A stretch of 64,000 nucleotides of DNA, taken from contig DHQK01000129.1 of the NCBI GenBank assembly GCA_002411085.1, forward strand, positions 42,127 through 106,126, given 5' to 3'. The notes beneath the pieces were generated by a model. That model was not told the origin of the DNA and ran no database searches. It worked only from the letters and a program-made list of their open reading frames with translations. This stretch comes from Marinilabilia sp. UBA5340. Its GTDB lineage: Bacteria > Bacteroidota > Bacteroidia > Bacteroidales > Marinilabiliaceae. Below are positions 56,302 through 64,000 of this stretch, piece after piece (position 1 is the first letter of the stretch; each line of letters opens with the position of its first letter). A program made the translations under genes and the position numbers.

Positions 56302-57519
56302 ATGAAAATCAGAAGTTTTTTATTTTTTGTGACAGCCCTGGCAGTTTTAGCCGGTTGTAAAGATGACGACAAGGGAGGTGATAACTTTAGCAGTTTGACT
56401 CCCGAAGAGCATAAAGCCAATCTTGAACAGAGTGGGTTAAATGTAGTCGAACAAATGGAGGCTATGAGTGAATTGAATTCAGTGAATGCCATTCTTGATC
56501 TGATGGATTTAATGGAGGCTACCAATGAGCAGGATTATGCTTTGGCAGGAGTAATGCAACCTGTGGTGGTTTTAGGCGATGGCGTGTCTGCTGCTTTTGA
56601 CCTGAAATCGACGATGGTTGATGGATCATCATTGAGTCAGTTGTTTAATGAAGATGCAGGGATTTATACCTACAATGCTACCCAGAATACCTGGGATGAG
56701 GAAGCCAGCGACGATGAGATCACTTATCATTTTCCTACAGAGGGTAGTGATGTGAATAATGCCACATTGTCCCTGACTAATTTTACTTATGTCACTGTAA
56801 CCAATCCGGATCTGGCAGAGGTTAGTGATGAGTTACCTGCCACTTTGGATGTTGGGCTTACGGTTGATGGAGAGACACTGATCTCTTTTAGCTTTGCTGC
56901 ATCTTATGATGACGACGGAATTCCCACTTCCATTTCGGAAAGCTGGACACTGGAGAAGTATAATCTGACGACTTCTGTATCCAGAAGTTCTTCAAAAATC
57001 GAAATTGATCAGGCCTTTTCTTACAATCAGGAGAATATTTTATCTTCTCATTTCTCCAATAGCGGGTCTTTCAATTATGATGAGGTTATGGAGGATGTTG
57101 AAGGCCAGGATCTGGGTAATCAGGATGTGTTGAATTCTTCAAACGCCTGGATTGCCATTGATAACCTGAAGTTGGAAGGTACAGTGAACTGGAAAGGACT
57201 GGCTAAAGATTATGTTAATATTGGAGCCATTGAAAGTGATCAGGAGTATGCTGAGAAAAGTGCTGATATCCTGAATGAAAATATGAGCCTGAAGTTGAAA
57301 TACCATGATAGTAATGAGGTGATAGCAACGGGAGAGGCTTATGCCTATGTTTATGAGGATTACTTTGGTGACTCTTTTTGGGATGTTGATTTGCGTATGA
57401 AATTTTCAGATGGCTCCTATATGGATGATTCGTTTTTTGGAGAAGACGATTTCGTTGAGCTCATTGAGAGTGTCGAGGAGATGATAAACGGAGCTGAAGA
57501 GAATTATGATGTTGAATAA
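56302..57519 (+). CDS. Hypothetical surface-exposed lipoprotein
   Basis: 405 aa, no recognised domain. Signal peptide with lipobox LAGC (Cys19), followed by KDDD, which fits the Bacteroidota lipoprotein export signal (positively charged or Ser residue then acidic run) and predicts an outer-surface location. The mature part is very acidic and Ser/Asn/Asp-rich, starting with helical sequence (EEHKANLEQSGLNVVEQMEAMSEL) and then mostly beta (about 130-300, with repeats of T/S-rich strands). It lies 54 bases upstream of a TonB-dependent receptor on the same strand, so it may be its surface ligand-binding or accessory partner (inference). No homologue identified by eye. Confidence 0.8.
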   Translation: MKIRSFLFFVTALAVLAGCKDDDKGGDNFSSLTPEEHKANLEQSGLNVVEQMEAMSELNSVNAILDLMDLMEATNEQDYALAGVMQPVVVLGDGVSAAFDLKSTMVDGSSLSQLFNEDAGIYTYNATQNTWDEEASDDEITYHFPTEGSDVNNATLSLTNFTYVTVTNPDLAEVSDELPATLDVGLTVDGETLISFSFAASYDDDGIPTSISESWTLEKYNLTTSVSRSSSKIEIDQAFSYNQENILSSHFSNSGSFNYDEVMEDVEGQDLGNQDVLNSSNAWIAIDNLKLEGTVNWKGLAKDYVNIGAIESDQEYAEKSADILNENMSLKLKYHDSNEVIATGEAYAYVYEDYFGDSFWDVDLRMKFSDGSYMDDSFFGEDDFVELIESVEEMINGAEENYDVE

Positions 57520-57573
57520 CATTGAATTTTAATCGAACTCCAGATTAAGATAAAACAGAAGGAGACTGCAACC

Positions 57574-59964
57574 ATGTGGTCTCCTTTCTTTTATTATTTG
57601 TGTGTTAAAAAATGCAATAACTTGTATCGTAGGTTTTTAAAGTCAGGAATTATTCTTCTGTGCTGGGGCTTTGCATTTAATGTTTCAGAGGCTCAAACGC
57701 ATTGCTTTCGGGGCCGGCTGGTAGATGATTCTACCGGTTTGCCCGTGTGGGGAGCACATGTATGGGAAGCAATCGATGCTTTAGGGGTGGTTTCCGATTC
57801 AACCGGATACTTTCAGCTTTGTATTCCCAATGGCAGGGATGAGATGGTTTTGACTATCAGCCATGCCTCCTTCAATACCAGAAAACTCGTTGTGGAGGAT
57901 ATTGATGTTGAAGAGAAAACCATTCGGTTGGAGAGAAAAGATCTTCTGAAAGAAGAGGTGCAGGTTGTTGGCTCCAAAAGAACAGTGCTGAATAGTGTCC
58001 TTCCGGGTCAGGGAAAGATATCGAGACTTGACATGGAGCGGTTGCCGGGGTTTATGGGTGAGCCCGATATTGTACGCACATTGCAGCAGATGCCGGGAGT
58101 CCAATCGGTAAGTGAGGGGATAGGAGGTGTCTATGTAAGGGGAGGTGGTCCCGGACAAAACCGGGTATTGCTGGATAATATGGAGTTGATGAACCCGGTA
58201 CATCTTATGGGATTGTTCTCCATTTTTAACCCGTTGGTAGTGAGTGATGCTGATATTTTTAAAGGTCACAATCCAGCTTTTCTTCGCGGCGGGCTTTCGT
58301 CGTCCATTCTTGTAACTTCCCGCAATCCACTGGGAGAGGCAGAGTTTTTGAGTGGATCGGTTGGGAATATTGCTACCAACCTGGCACTTTCTCAGCGTAG
58401 CAAAAACGGAAAATTAGGGCTTGTTACCGGTTTCAGAAGGAGTCATCTCGAACTTTATCGGGAGATGACAGGCATGGTGGTCAATCAGGAAGACAATTAT
58501 TTTGAGAAAAGTTTTTACCGATTTTATGATTTTAACGGAAAGATGCTTTATCGCCCTAATGAAAAAAATGCTTTTGCTTTAAGTTGGTATCTTGGGAATG
58601 ATGATTTTACTATTGATGATGCAGGTGTAGGATATGATGCGGGCAGTAACTACGGAAACAGGGCAATAGCCCTGGAATGGCGTCATCGACGTGGAGATCA
58701 TTGGCTTTTTTCTTCGGTGGTATCTTATACCGGAACATGGTCCGATTTTGACGGGGAGATCATCAACAATGATTTAATATTTAGAAGTACCTATGATAAG
58801 TATGCTGTCGGATTTTCTGCCACTGGAGAATGGGCAAAACATGTTTTTCGAACGGGAATGGATGCCACCTGGTATCAGACCATGCCTCAGGAATTGGAAA
58901 TGGAGCTGCAAGATGAAATATCCACCGCAAGTGATGAATTTAGAAATGCTGATGTTAGTGTTTTTGTGGAAGATACCTGGAAAGTATCACCACGTGTGAA
59001 GTTTAAAGCAGGTGTTAGAGCGTATTCCTACTTTTACCTGGGCCCCTACAGGTATGAAAATAACGGAATCCTGACCGAAGCCGGATCCAACGAAGTTGTT
59101 GACAACCATTTTTTTATTGTCCCATCTCTTTCGTTTTTTTATAACTCTGAGAAGGGTGGAGAATACAGATTTGCCTGGTCACGTAATGTGCAGATGCTTC
59201 ATCTGGCGGCTTTGAGTACGATGCCTCTGCCCAATGATATTTGGATGATGTCATCCCCTCAGTTACCACCTCAGGAGGGAAATTTATGGTCTTTCGAGTA
59301 CAGTAAATTTTTTCCGGGATATGAGGTTGCCTCAGGAGTTTTTGCCAGAACTTTGAAAAATCAATTGGTATTTAATGTGAACAGGGAGGGGGGTGATATG
59401 TATTTCGAAGACCATTTTTATCATGGAGAAGGTAGAGCCTTTGGTGTTGAAGTATCAGGGAGTAAAACCAGAGGTCGGTTACAAGGAAGTTTGAATTACA
59501 CGCTTTCCCGGTCAGAGCGTTCTTTTCCTGAAATTTTTGAGGGGGCATGGTTTCCAGATAAATTCGACCGCACGCATGACCTGACCCTGTTGGCCTCCTT
59601 TAAGTTAAATACCCGGTGGACGCTGAATTCCAGTTGGATTTATGCCACCGGAAATAATATGACATTGCCCTCCGGTCGCATGTGGATGATGGAAGGCATC
59701 ATGAATGATTATGACGGGTATAACAATTTTCGGCTCCCACCCTATCATCGCTTAGATGTTTCTGCCAGTCTGAGACTTTCAAGTGAGCTGTTTCAGGAGT
59801 CCGTAGTTGATTTTTCGATTACTAATGTTTATAATCGGGCCAATCCGTACTTCGTTTTTTTCAGGGTTTTTCAGGGAGAGAGTAATTATGATATTACCAT
59901 TAATGCCGCACAGGTTTCGTTATTTCCTGTGATGCCTTCCATTAGTTGGCGTTTTAAATTTTAG
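57574..59964 (+). CDS. TonB-dependent outer-membrane receptor with carboxypeptidase-regulatory-like domain
   Basis: 796 aa. Signal peptide about residues 20-41 (SGIILLCWGFAFNVSEAQ), then a CarboxypepD_reg-like domain (about 42-120, FRGRLVDDSTGLPVWGAHVW), the TonB plug (about 130-235, DIVRTLQQMPGVQSVSEGIGGVYVRGGGPGQNRVLLDNMEL) and a beta-barrel ending SISWRFKF with terminal aromatic. It imports an unknown ligand in a TonB-dependent way. It precedes a DUF4249 gene by 4 bases, a recurrent pairing in Bacteroidota. The N-terminus is odd: about 20 residues precede the signal-peptide core, but no other in-frame ATG lies between. Confidence 0.9.
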   Translation: MWSPFFYYLCVKKCNNLYRRFLKSGIILLCWGFAFNVSEAQTHCFRGRLVDDSTGLPVWGAHVWEAIDALGVVSDSTGYFQLCIPNGRDEMVLTISHASFNTRKLVVEDIDVEEKTIRLERKDLLKEEVQVVGSKRTVLNSVLPGQGKISRLDMERLPGFMGEPDIVRTLQQMPGVQSVSEGIGGVYVRGGGPGQNRVLLDNMELMNPVHLMGLFSIFNPLVVSDADIFKGHNPAFLRGGLSSSILVTSRNPLGEAEFLSGSVGNIATNLALSQRSKNGKLGLVTGFRRSHLELYREMTGMVVNQEDNYFEKSFYRFYDFNGKMLYRPNEKNAFALSWYLGNDDFTIDDAGVGYDAGSNYGNRAIALEWRHRRGDHWLFSSVVSYTGTWSDFDGEIINNDLIFRSTYDKYAVGFSATGEWAKHVFRTGMDATWYQTMPQELEMELQDEISTASDEFRNADVSVFVEDTWKVSPRVKFKAGVRAYSYFYLGPYRYENNGILTEAGSNEVVDNHFFIVPSLSFFYNSEKGGEYRFAWSRNVQMLHLAALSTMPLPNDIWMMSSPQLPPQEGNLWSFEYSKFFPGYEVASGVFARTLKNQLVFNVNREGGDMYFEDHFYHGEGRAFGVEVSGSKTRGRLQGSLNYTLSRSERSFPEIFEGAWFPDKFDRTHDLTLLASFKLNTRWTLNSSWIYATGNNMTLPSGRMWMMEGIMNDYDGYNNFRLPPYHRLDVSASLRLSSELFQESVVDFSITNVYNRANPYFVFFRVFQGESNYDITINAAQVSLFPVMPSISWRFKF

Positions 59965-59968
59965 AAAA

Positions 59969-60853
59969 ATGAAGCTGTTTGTTTATATGCCATTGTTGTT
60001 TTTTCTGCTAATGAGTTGCACCAAAGAGGTGGAGCTTGAACAGCCTGAGTATGCGCAGAAGGTTGTGGTAGATGGCTATATAGAAACCGGAAAACCGGCC
60101 CATGTTTTTCTAACTCTGAGTTCTCCTTATCTCACCCGGTACGATTCTGTTTCTATCCGAAATACCTTTCTCAATTATGGTAAAATATCTCTGACCTCTT
60201 CATTGGGTGAAGAAGAGGTGCTCACCCTGTTTAGGGAAGACAGATTTTTCCCACCTTTTGTCTACAAAACAGTGAGCATTCGTGGCCAAACCGGAGCAAG
60301 ATATTATTTGAAGGTCGAGGTAAAGGGAAGAGAGTTGACCGCTGTAACGACGATTCCGGCACCTCCTTCGGTGGTTGATGCTGGATTTACGCAAAATACG
60401 GATACTACCGGTCATCTTGAGGTGAGGATTGATACGCCTGCAAACAGGGAGCAATATCTGTTTTCCAGGGTGCGGAGCCGGCTGGAGGGTGAGGATTTTC
60501 ATCCGGCGTATGATCCGTTGACGGTTATCCGATCCACAGATGCCAGTCCCCGGCGAGTGAGATTGTTAAGGTCTACCGAGTTTGGTCTTTATCAGTTGAA
60601 TGCGGACGAGGCTTTTTATGCTGGTTACGACCGGTATGAGTACGATTTGCGAGATAGTGTGGATGTTATTGCAGGGACTGTTGATTCTGTTTCGTACCGT
60701 ATTTTAAAAAGCTTATTTGTCGATAGGGTCAACATCGAAAATCCTTTTGCTTTCAACGGGAATCGTATTGAAACGAATATCAATGGAGGTATTGGTCGTT
60801 GGACAGGAATCGGGATTGATACAGTAATGACAGTTTGTGGCTCTTATCCTTGA
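59969..60853 (+). CDS. DUF4249 lipoprotein
   Basis: 294 aa. Lipobox LMSC (Cys17), then TKEVELEQPEYAQKVVVDGYIETGKPAHVFLTLSSPY, a beta-rich DUF4249 domain found next to TonB-dependent receptors in Bacteroidota. The function is unknown; by context it may be the surface partner of the receptor upstream. The ATG is 4 bases after the receptor stop. 294 aa is somewhat shorter than the 350-400 I recall for many members, and it ends without an obvious domain break. Confidence 0.85.
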   Translation: MKLFVYMPLLFFLLMSCTKEVELEQPEYAQKVVVDGYIETGKPAHVFLTLSSPYLTRYDSVSIRNTFLNYGKISLTSSLGEEEVLTLFREDRFFPPFVYKTVSIRGQTGARYYLKVEVKGRELTAVTTIPAPPSVVDAGFTQNTDTTGHLEVRIDTPANREQYLFSRVRSRLEGEDFHPAYDPLTVIRSTDASPRRVRLLRSTEFGLYQLNADEAFYAGYDRYEYDLRDSVDVIAGTVDSVSYRILKSLFVDRVNIENPFAFNGNRIETNINGGIGRWTGIGIDTVMTVCGSYP

Positions 60854-60992
60854 AAAGCAACAGGGAATACCGGGCATGATTTTGTTTTCTGACTGTATCA
60901 GTATATAGAACGGTTTAGGAGGAATGTAGTCTCTGATTTAATTATTGCATAAATACAGGGTTCTGTTTCTGTGTAAATACCTTATTTTTATT

Positions 60993-61000
60993 TATTTTTG
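60993..61000 (+). promoter_or_regulatory. Probable promoter (-7 box) of the RHH-like gene
   Basis: TATTTTTG matches TAnnTTTG, 28 bases before ATG 61029. It lies inside the longer open frame that begins at 60945 and so supports the shorter start. Confidence 0.55.
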
Positions 61001-61028
61001 CACACATCCGAAAAAGAAAAAAGCTGAT

Positions 61029-61298
61029 ATGGCCAAAAAAGCCAAAGATTCTGAAAATACTTATTTAAAGCGTGAAGAGGCATTCAGGCGCAAGCATAAA
61101 GCAACTATTTTGCTTAATGACAAGGAGCTTGAAGCCTTTGAGGTTTACTGCAAAAGATACAAAGTAAAGAATAAAGCCCGCTTTATCCGGGAGTCGGTAA
61201 TGCGCGTGGTGATGGATCAGTTTATGGACGATTACCCCACCCTGTTTGAGAAAAAAGATCTGGATCGACTTCGCGTGGAAGACCGCGGAGCCGAATAG
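61029..61298 (+). CDS. Small basic protein, possible ribbon-helix-helix DNA-binding protein
   Basis: 89 aa. After a Lys-rich N-terminus (AKKAKDSENTYLKREEAFRRKHK) the order beta-strand (ATILLN), helix (DKELEAFEVYCKRYKV) and helix (NKARFIRESVMRVVMDQFM) fits a ribbon-helix-helix fold as in Arc/MetJ/CopG regulators. No toxin gene is adjacent, which argues against a simple antitoxin. The start is set by the promoter box at 60993-61000. Convergent with flavodoxin, 17 bases apart. Function unknown. Confidence 0.75.
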   Translation: MAKKAKDSENTYLKREEAFRRKHKATILLNDKELEAFEVYCKRYKVKNKARFIRESVMRVVMDQFMDDYPTLFEKKDLDRLRVEDRGAE

Positions 61299-61315
61299 TA
61301 ATGAAGATTTTCGAA

Positions 61316-61816
61316 TTATTGTAGTGCTTCTTTCAAATCCTCACTCCATATAGCAATGCGTCCGTCAGTTAAATCGGGTTCATTGTCTTCATCCAGCGGT
61401 AATCCTACGAACATACCGTCACGAAAAGCTTTTGATTCACTGAAATCGTAATCATCTCCCGGCCACTGACCAATAAATCTGGGGTTTTTATCTTCGAGGA
61501 TTTCATATAGTTTTCCCATGCCATCGCAAAACGTGTCGGGATAGGTTTGCTGATCGCCCAGCCCGAAAAGGGCAATGGTTTTATCTGAAAAATCCATGGT
61601 AACGAACTTTTCTACAAAAGTTTCGAAGTCGTCCTGTAGTTGCCCGACTCCCCAGGTGGAAGTCCCCAGAATCATGAATTGGTATTGGTTGAGTTCTTCC
61701 AAATTTGCCGTTTCGGCCGGAATGAGGTCAGCTTCAGGGAAAACAGCATGTACTTTTTCCGCTACAAAGCGAGTGTTGCCTACTGAAGATCCGTATATGA
61801 TGGCTGTTTTTTGCAT
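61316..61816 (-). CDS. fldA: Flavodoxin
   Basis: FMN electron carrier of low potential. 166 aa, long-chain type: FMN phosphate loop IIYGSSVGNTRFVAEKV (5-21), LGTSTWGVGQLQDD (first ring-stacking Trp), and FGLGDQQTYPDTFCDGMGKLYE. The start is ATG 61816 (MQKTAIIYG); the longer frame upstream is not family-like. Flavodoxin often replaces ferredoxin under low iron, which may be relevant given the suf genes. Confidence 0.95.
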   Translation of the reverse strand: MQKTAIIYGSSVGNTRFVAEKVHAVFPEADLIPAETANLEELNQYQFMILGTSTWGVGQLQDDFETFVEKFVTMDFSDKTIALFGLGDQQTYPDTFCDGMGKLYEILEDKNPRFIGQWPGDDYDFSESKAFRDGMFVGLPLDEDNEPDLTDGRIAIWSEDLKEALQ

Positions 61817-61866
61817 GATGTAGTTGTTTGGTTTTGTAGAATCAAACACGAAACCAGGGGAAAGGT

Positions 61867-62532
61867 TCAGGGCTTTACACGGATCATCATCAGGCCGTCA
61901 CGAATAGGCAAGATTACCTGTTCTACCCGATGATCCTCTTTTACCATGTTGTTAAAGCGAAGAATGCCAAGGGTGTAGGTATCGCCGGGGTCTGGTTCTT
62001 CGATTACTTTTCCGTTCCAAAGGATATTGTCAGCAAGAATAAAACCGCCGGGATTTATTTTTTCGATAATGGTCTCATAATATTCCGGGTATTCCCGTTT
62101 ATCGCCATCCATAAATACGAGGTCGTATTTTTTGTCGATTTGTTGAATCACCTGAAGTGCATTACCAATGTGAAGGGTAATTTTTTCTTCGAGATTGGCC
62201 TTCTGAAACCATGGTCTGATGAAATCCTCCAACTCGTCGTCTCGTTCAATGGTATCCAGATGTCCTTCCTGATCAATCCCGCGAGCCATGCATATAGCAG
62301 AATAGCCAGTGAAAGTGCCTATTTCAAGCACCGCTCTTGGCCGGATCATCTGGCAGATCATTGTGAGCAATTGTCCCTGAATGGGGCCGGAAACCATACG
62401 GGGACGCAGCACTTTCAGATGCGTTTGGCGCCGGAGTTCACTCAAGAGTTGATCTTCCGGTGTTGTGTGTGCTTCAATGTATTTTTCCAGGTCAAAATTT
62501 TTGTTGCCTGTATGGTGGTTATGATTGCTCAT
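61867..62532 (-). CDS. Class I SAM-dependent O-methyltransferase
   Basis: 221 aa of the catechol-O-methyltransferase-like group (Methyltransf_24/OMT_3). SAM motif I VLEIGTFTGYSAICMARG, acidic loop DTIERDDELEDF, metal-binding DLVFMDGDKREYPEYYE and GGFILADNILWNGKV are visible. The substrate is unknown. The start is ATG 62532, giving a 14-base overlap with the upstream M16 peptidase; an earlier in-frame start would lengthen the overlap. Confidence 0.9.
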   Translation of the reverse strand: MSNHNHHTGNKNFDLEKYIEAHTTPEDQLLSELRRQTHLKVLRPRMVSGPIQGQLLTMICQMIRPRAVLEIGTFTGYSAICMARGIDQEGHLDTIERDDELEDFIRPWFQKANLEEKITLHIGNALQVIQQIDKKYDLVFMDGDKREYPEYYETIIEKINPGGFILADNILWNGKVIEEPDPGDTYTLGILRFNNMVKEDHRVEQVILPIRDGLMMIRVKP

Positions 62533-63745
62533 AGATGAGGTATGAGAGTTGTTTTTCGTCAAACACTTCGTTGGCAATTTCCATCAGGTTCATTGCCGTC
62601 AAATTATCAATTTTTCTATAAATGTCGGACAGCGCGTCGACTTTGTTGTAGAGCAGAAAGCTCTTTCCGATATTTAACATCAGATTCTCTTTGTTTTCTG
62701 AAGAGATGGTTATTTGTCCTTTTAGCTGTCGCCGTGCCCGCTGAAGCTGCATCTGCCCCAGCTTGTTGTTTCGGAGACGGGCAAGTTCCTTGCGGGCAAT
62801 GCGCAGGCTGCGGTCGATATTTTGGCTGTCGGTACCAAAGTAGATGCTGAAAACGCCTGTGCCGTAATAGGGCGAATAGATGGACTCAATATTGTAAGCA
62901 ATCCCGTTCTTTTCTCTAAGAGCCATGTTGAGACGACTGTTCATGCCGGGGCCTCCTAACAGATTGTTGAGTAGTGAAAGTCCCAATCTTTTGGGGTTTT
63001 CCAAATCATAAGCAATGTTTCCAATCGAAATATGACTCTGGAAGGTATCAAGCTCTTTTCGTAATTCAGAGGGCTTATACTTTGGAGGAGCCGGACGTTT
63101 GTGACTTCTGAAATTTGGTTCTTCTATGCCGAAATATTTGTTGGCCGTTTTCAGAAAACGCCCCGGATCCATATCTCCCACCATGCAGAGCACCATTTGG
63201 TCGGTATGGTAATTGTTGGCGATAAACCGGAGAATGTCTTCTCGTGAAAACTTTTTAATTGACTCTGCAGTCCCCAGAATATTATGCCCCATGGGCCCAT
63301 CATCAAAAACCAGTTCTTCAAAGTCGTCAATGATAAGTTCGGCAGGATTGTCTTTGTATGAGTTAATCTCGTCTATGATCACCTCTTTTTCTTTATTGAT
63401 TTCTTTCTCCGGAAAAACGGAGTGGAAGGTGATGTCGTGAAGCAGTTCCACGGCCCTGTCAAAATCCTGAATCAAAAAGGAGGAATAGATGGCTGTTTCT
63501 TCTTTAGAAGTATAAGCATTGAGTTCTCCTCCTACATCATCCAGCCTGCTGAGAATGTGCCATGTTTTGCGTTTTTGGGTGCCTTTGAAAATTACGTGTT
63601 CAATAAAATGGGCCATCCCGTGTTCGCTCTCAGCTTCGTCTCTAGAGCCCGTGTTAATGATGAGTCCGCAATGTCCTACCGGTGAAGCTACCCTGTGATG
63701 GATGAGCCGGATTCCATTGGGAAGTGTATGCGTAAATAAATCCAT
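62519..63745 (-). CDS. M16-family zinc peptidase
   Basis: 408 aa. One M16 unit with inverted zinc motif HFIEH in MAHFIEHVIFKG (45-56), third ligand Glu downstream in KEVIIDEINSY, and the C-terminal R/Y region near NMALREKNGIAYNIES. The size matches the single-chain processing-peptidase-like members of Bacteroidota; cellular role unknown. No signal peptide is visible. Translationally coupled to the methyltransferase. Confidence 0.93.
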   Translation of the reverse strand: MDLFTHTLPNGIRLIHHRVASPVGHCGLIINTGSRDEAESEHGMAHFIEHVIFKGTQKRKTWHILSRLDDVGGELNAYTSKEETAIYSSFLIQDFDRAVELLHDITFHSVFPEKEINKEKEVIIDEINSYKDNPAELIIDDFEELVFDDGPMGHNILGTAESIKKFSREDILRFIANNYHTDQMVLCMVGDMDPGRFLKTANKYFGIEEPNFRSHKRPAPPKYKPSELRKELDTFQSHISIGNIAYDLENPKRLGLSLLNNLLGGPGMNSRLNMALREKNGIAYNIESIYSPYYGTGVFSIYFGTDSQNIDRSLRIARKELARLRNNKLGQMQLQRARRQLKGQITISSENKENLMLNIGKSFLLYNKVDALSDIYRKIDNLTAMNLMEIANEVFDEKQLSYLIYEQS

Positions 63746-63933
63746 GTTCCGTTTTTGCTATTCCGTTTGCAGAAATTCGTACCACCATACCTTGGTGATT
63801 GTTCAAGACTTCGTGCAAATCTCAAAAAAAAATGTTGGTTTTTAAGAAAAAAAATCGACCGCAAAAATAACTAAACATCAGGGAATATCATCCCAAAAAG
63901 AAGAAAAGCCACAATTAATTTCCCGGATTTGAT

Positions 63934-63963
63934 TTTGTTAAAACAAATCTTTCCGTATATTTG
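63934..63963 (+). promoter_or_regulatory. Promoter of the partial tRNA at the window end
   Basis: TTTG (-33, 63934-63937), 18-base spacer, TATATTTG (-7, 63956-63963): full match to the Bacteroidota consensus. The tRNA begins 16 bases after the box. Confidence 0.8.
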
Positions 63964-63979
63964 CAACCGCTTTTGAGCG

Positions 63980-64000
63980 GGTACCATAGCTCAGTTGGTA
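63980..64000 (+). tRNA. Partial tRNA, cut by window end (possibly tRNA-Phe)
   Basis: GGTACCA acceptor arm, TA at positions 8-9, D-stem start GCTC and D-loop AGTTGGTA. The anticodon is outside the window. The 5' sequence resembles Bacteroidota tRNA-Phe that I recall, but identity cannot be shown. Confidence 0.75.

Noticed and set aside
60945..61028. Longer N-terminus of the RHH-like protein
   Set aside because: The extension is a hydrophobic AT-rich translation that spans a promoter box at 60993-61000; ATG 61029 is better.

Overview
The window looks like a contiguous piece of chromosome from a Bacteroidota bacterium, probably near Bacteroidales/Marinilabiliales. The evidence is a giant SprA translocon protein of the type IX secretion system, a SusC-like TonB-dependent receptor paired with a DUF4249 lipoprotein, an RprX/RprY two-component pair, -7 promoter boxes of the form TAnnTTTG, a tRNA without an encoded CCA end, and a lipoprotein whose Cys is followed by K-D-D-D (a surface-export signal in this phylum). 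No rRNA, CRISPR array, prophage, integrase or transposase is visible. Most of the window is housekeeping.

Layout. 1-1.2 kb: 3' part of infB, ending at a two-way terminator. 1.3-11 kb (minus): gcvH, sprA, ruvA and a ThiL-like gene. 11-18 kb (plus): sufB-C-D-S-E, a DUF59/SufT-like gene and queG, with yjbQ convergent. 18.8-20.7 kb: an alpha/beta hydrolase overlapping a GSCFA-domain gene. 21.3-32.4 kb: glycogen cluster with debranching enzyme, GT4 glycosyltransferase, GH57 enzyme, a 1410-aa glycogen synthase (GT3) fused to alpha-glucan phosphorylase (GT35), and convergent glgB followed by kdsB. 33.2-34 kb: gene-free stretch with a nested inverted repeat. 34-39.5 kb: sigma-54 activator, lptE, an acidic helical protein, secG, groES, groEL. 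39.6-50.5 kb: nucleotide-sugar epimerase, lepA, rprXY, acpP-fabF-rnc, purN, M23 peptidase, YitT-family membrane protein. 50.6-55.5 kb: leuS, then a two-gene esterase operon (alpha/beta esterase and pectin methylesterase). 55.8-64 kb: tRNA-Arg(CCG), a lipoprotein/TonB receptor/DUF4249 locus, a small RHH-like protein, flavodoxin, O-methyltransferase, M16 peptidase, and the first 21 bases of another tRNA.

How the genes fit together. The suf genes encode a complete Fe-S assembly machine (SufBCD scaffold, SufS/SufE sulfur donor) and sit beside a 4Fe-4S enzyme, QueG. A perfect 9+1+9 dyad lies in the -33 region of the suf promoter and suggests metal-responsive control. The glycogen cluster has elongation, branching, debranching and phosphorolysis. 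Its synthase domain is the UDP-glucose type, which fits the absence of glgC here. ruvA-sprA-gcvH resembles the sprA neighbourhood of other Bacteroidota.

Most unusual items: (1) the intact ThiL-like gene has lost nearly all acidic ATP/Mg-binding motifs of thiamine-monophosphate kinase and looks like a pseudoenzyme; (2) the synthase-phosphorylase fusion joins opposing glycogen reactions in one chain; (3) the suf operator; (4) two different families of palindromic intergenic elements at 33.4 and 56.0 kb. I found no convincing evidence of a wholly new multi-gene system. The ThiL-like pseudoenzyme and the lipoprotein-receptor locus are the best candidates for undescribed function.
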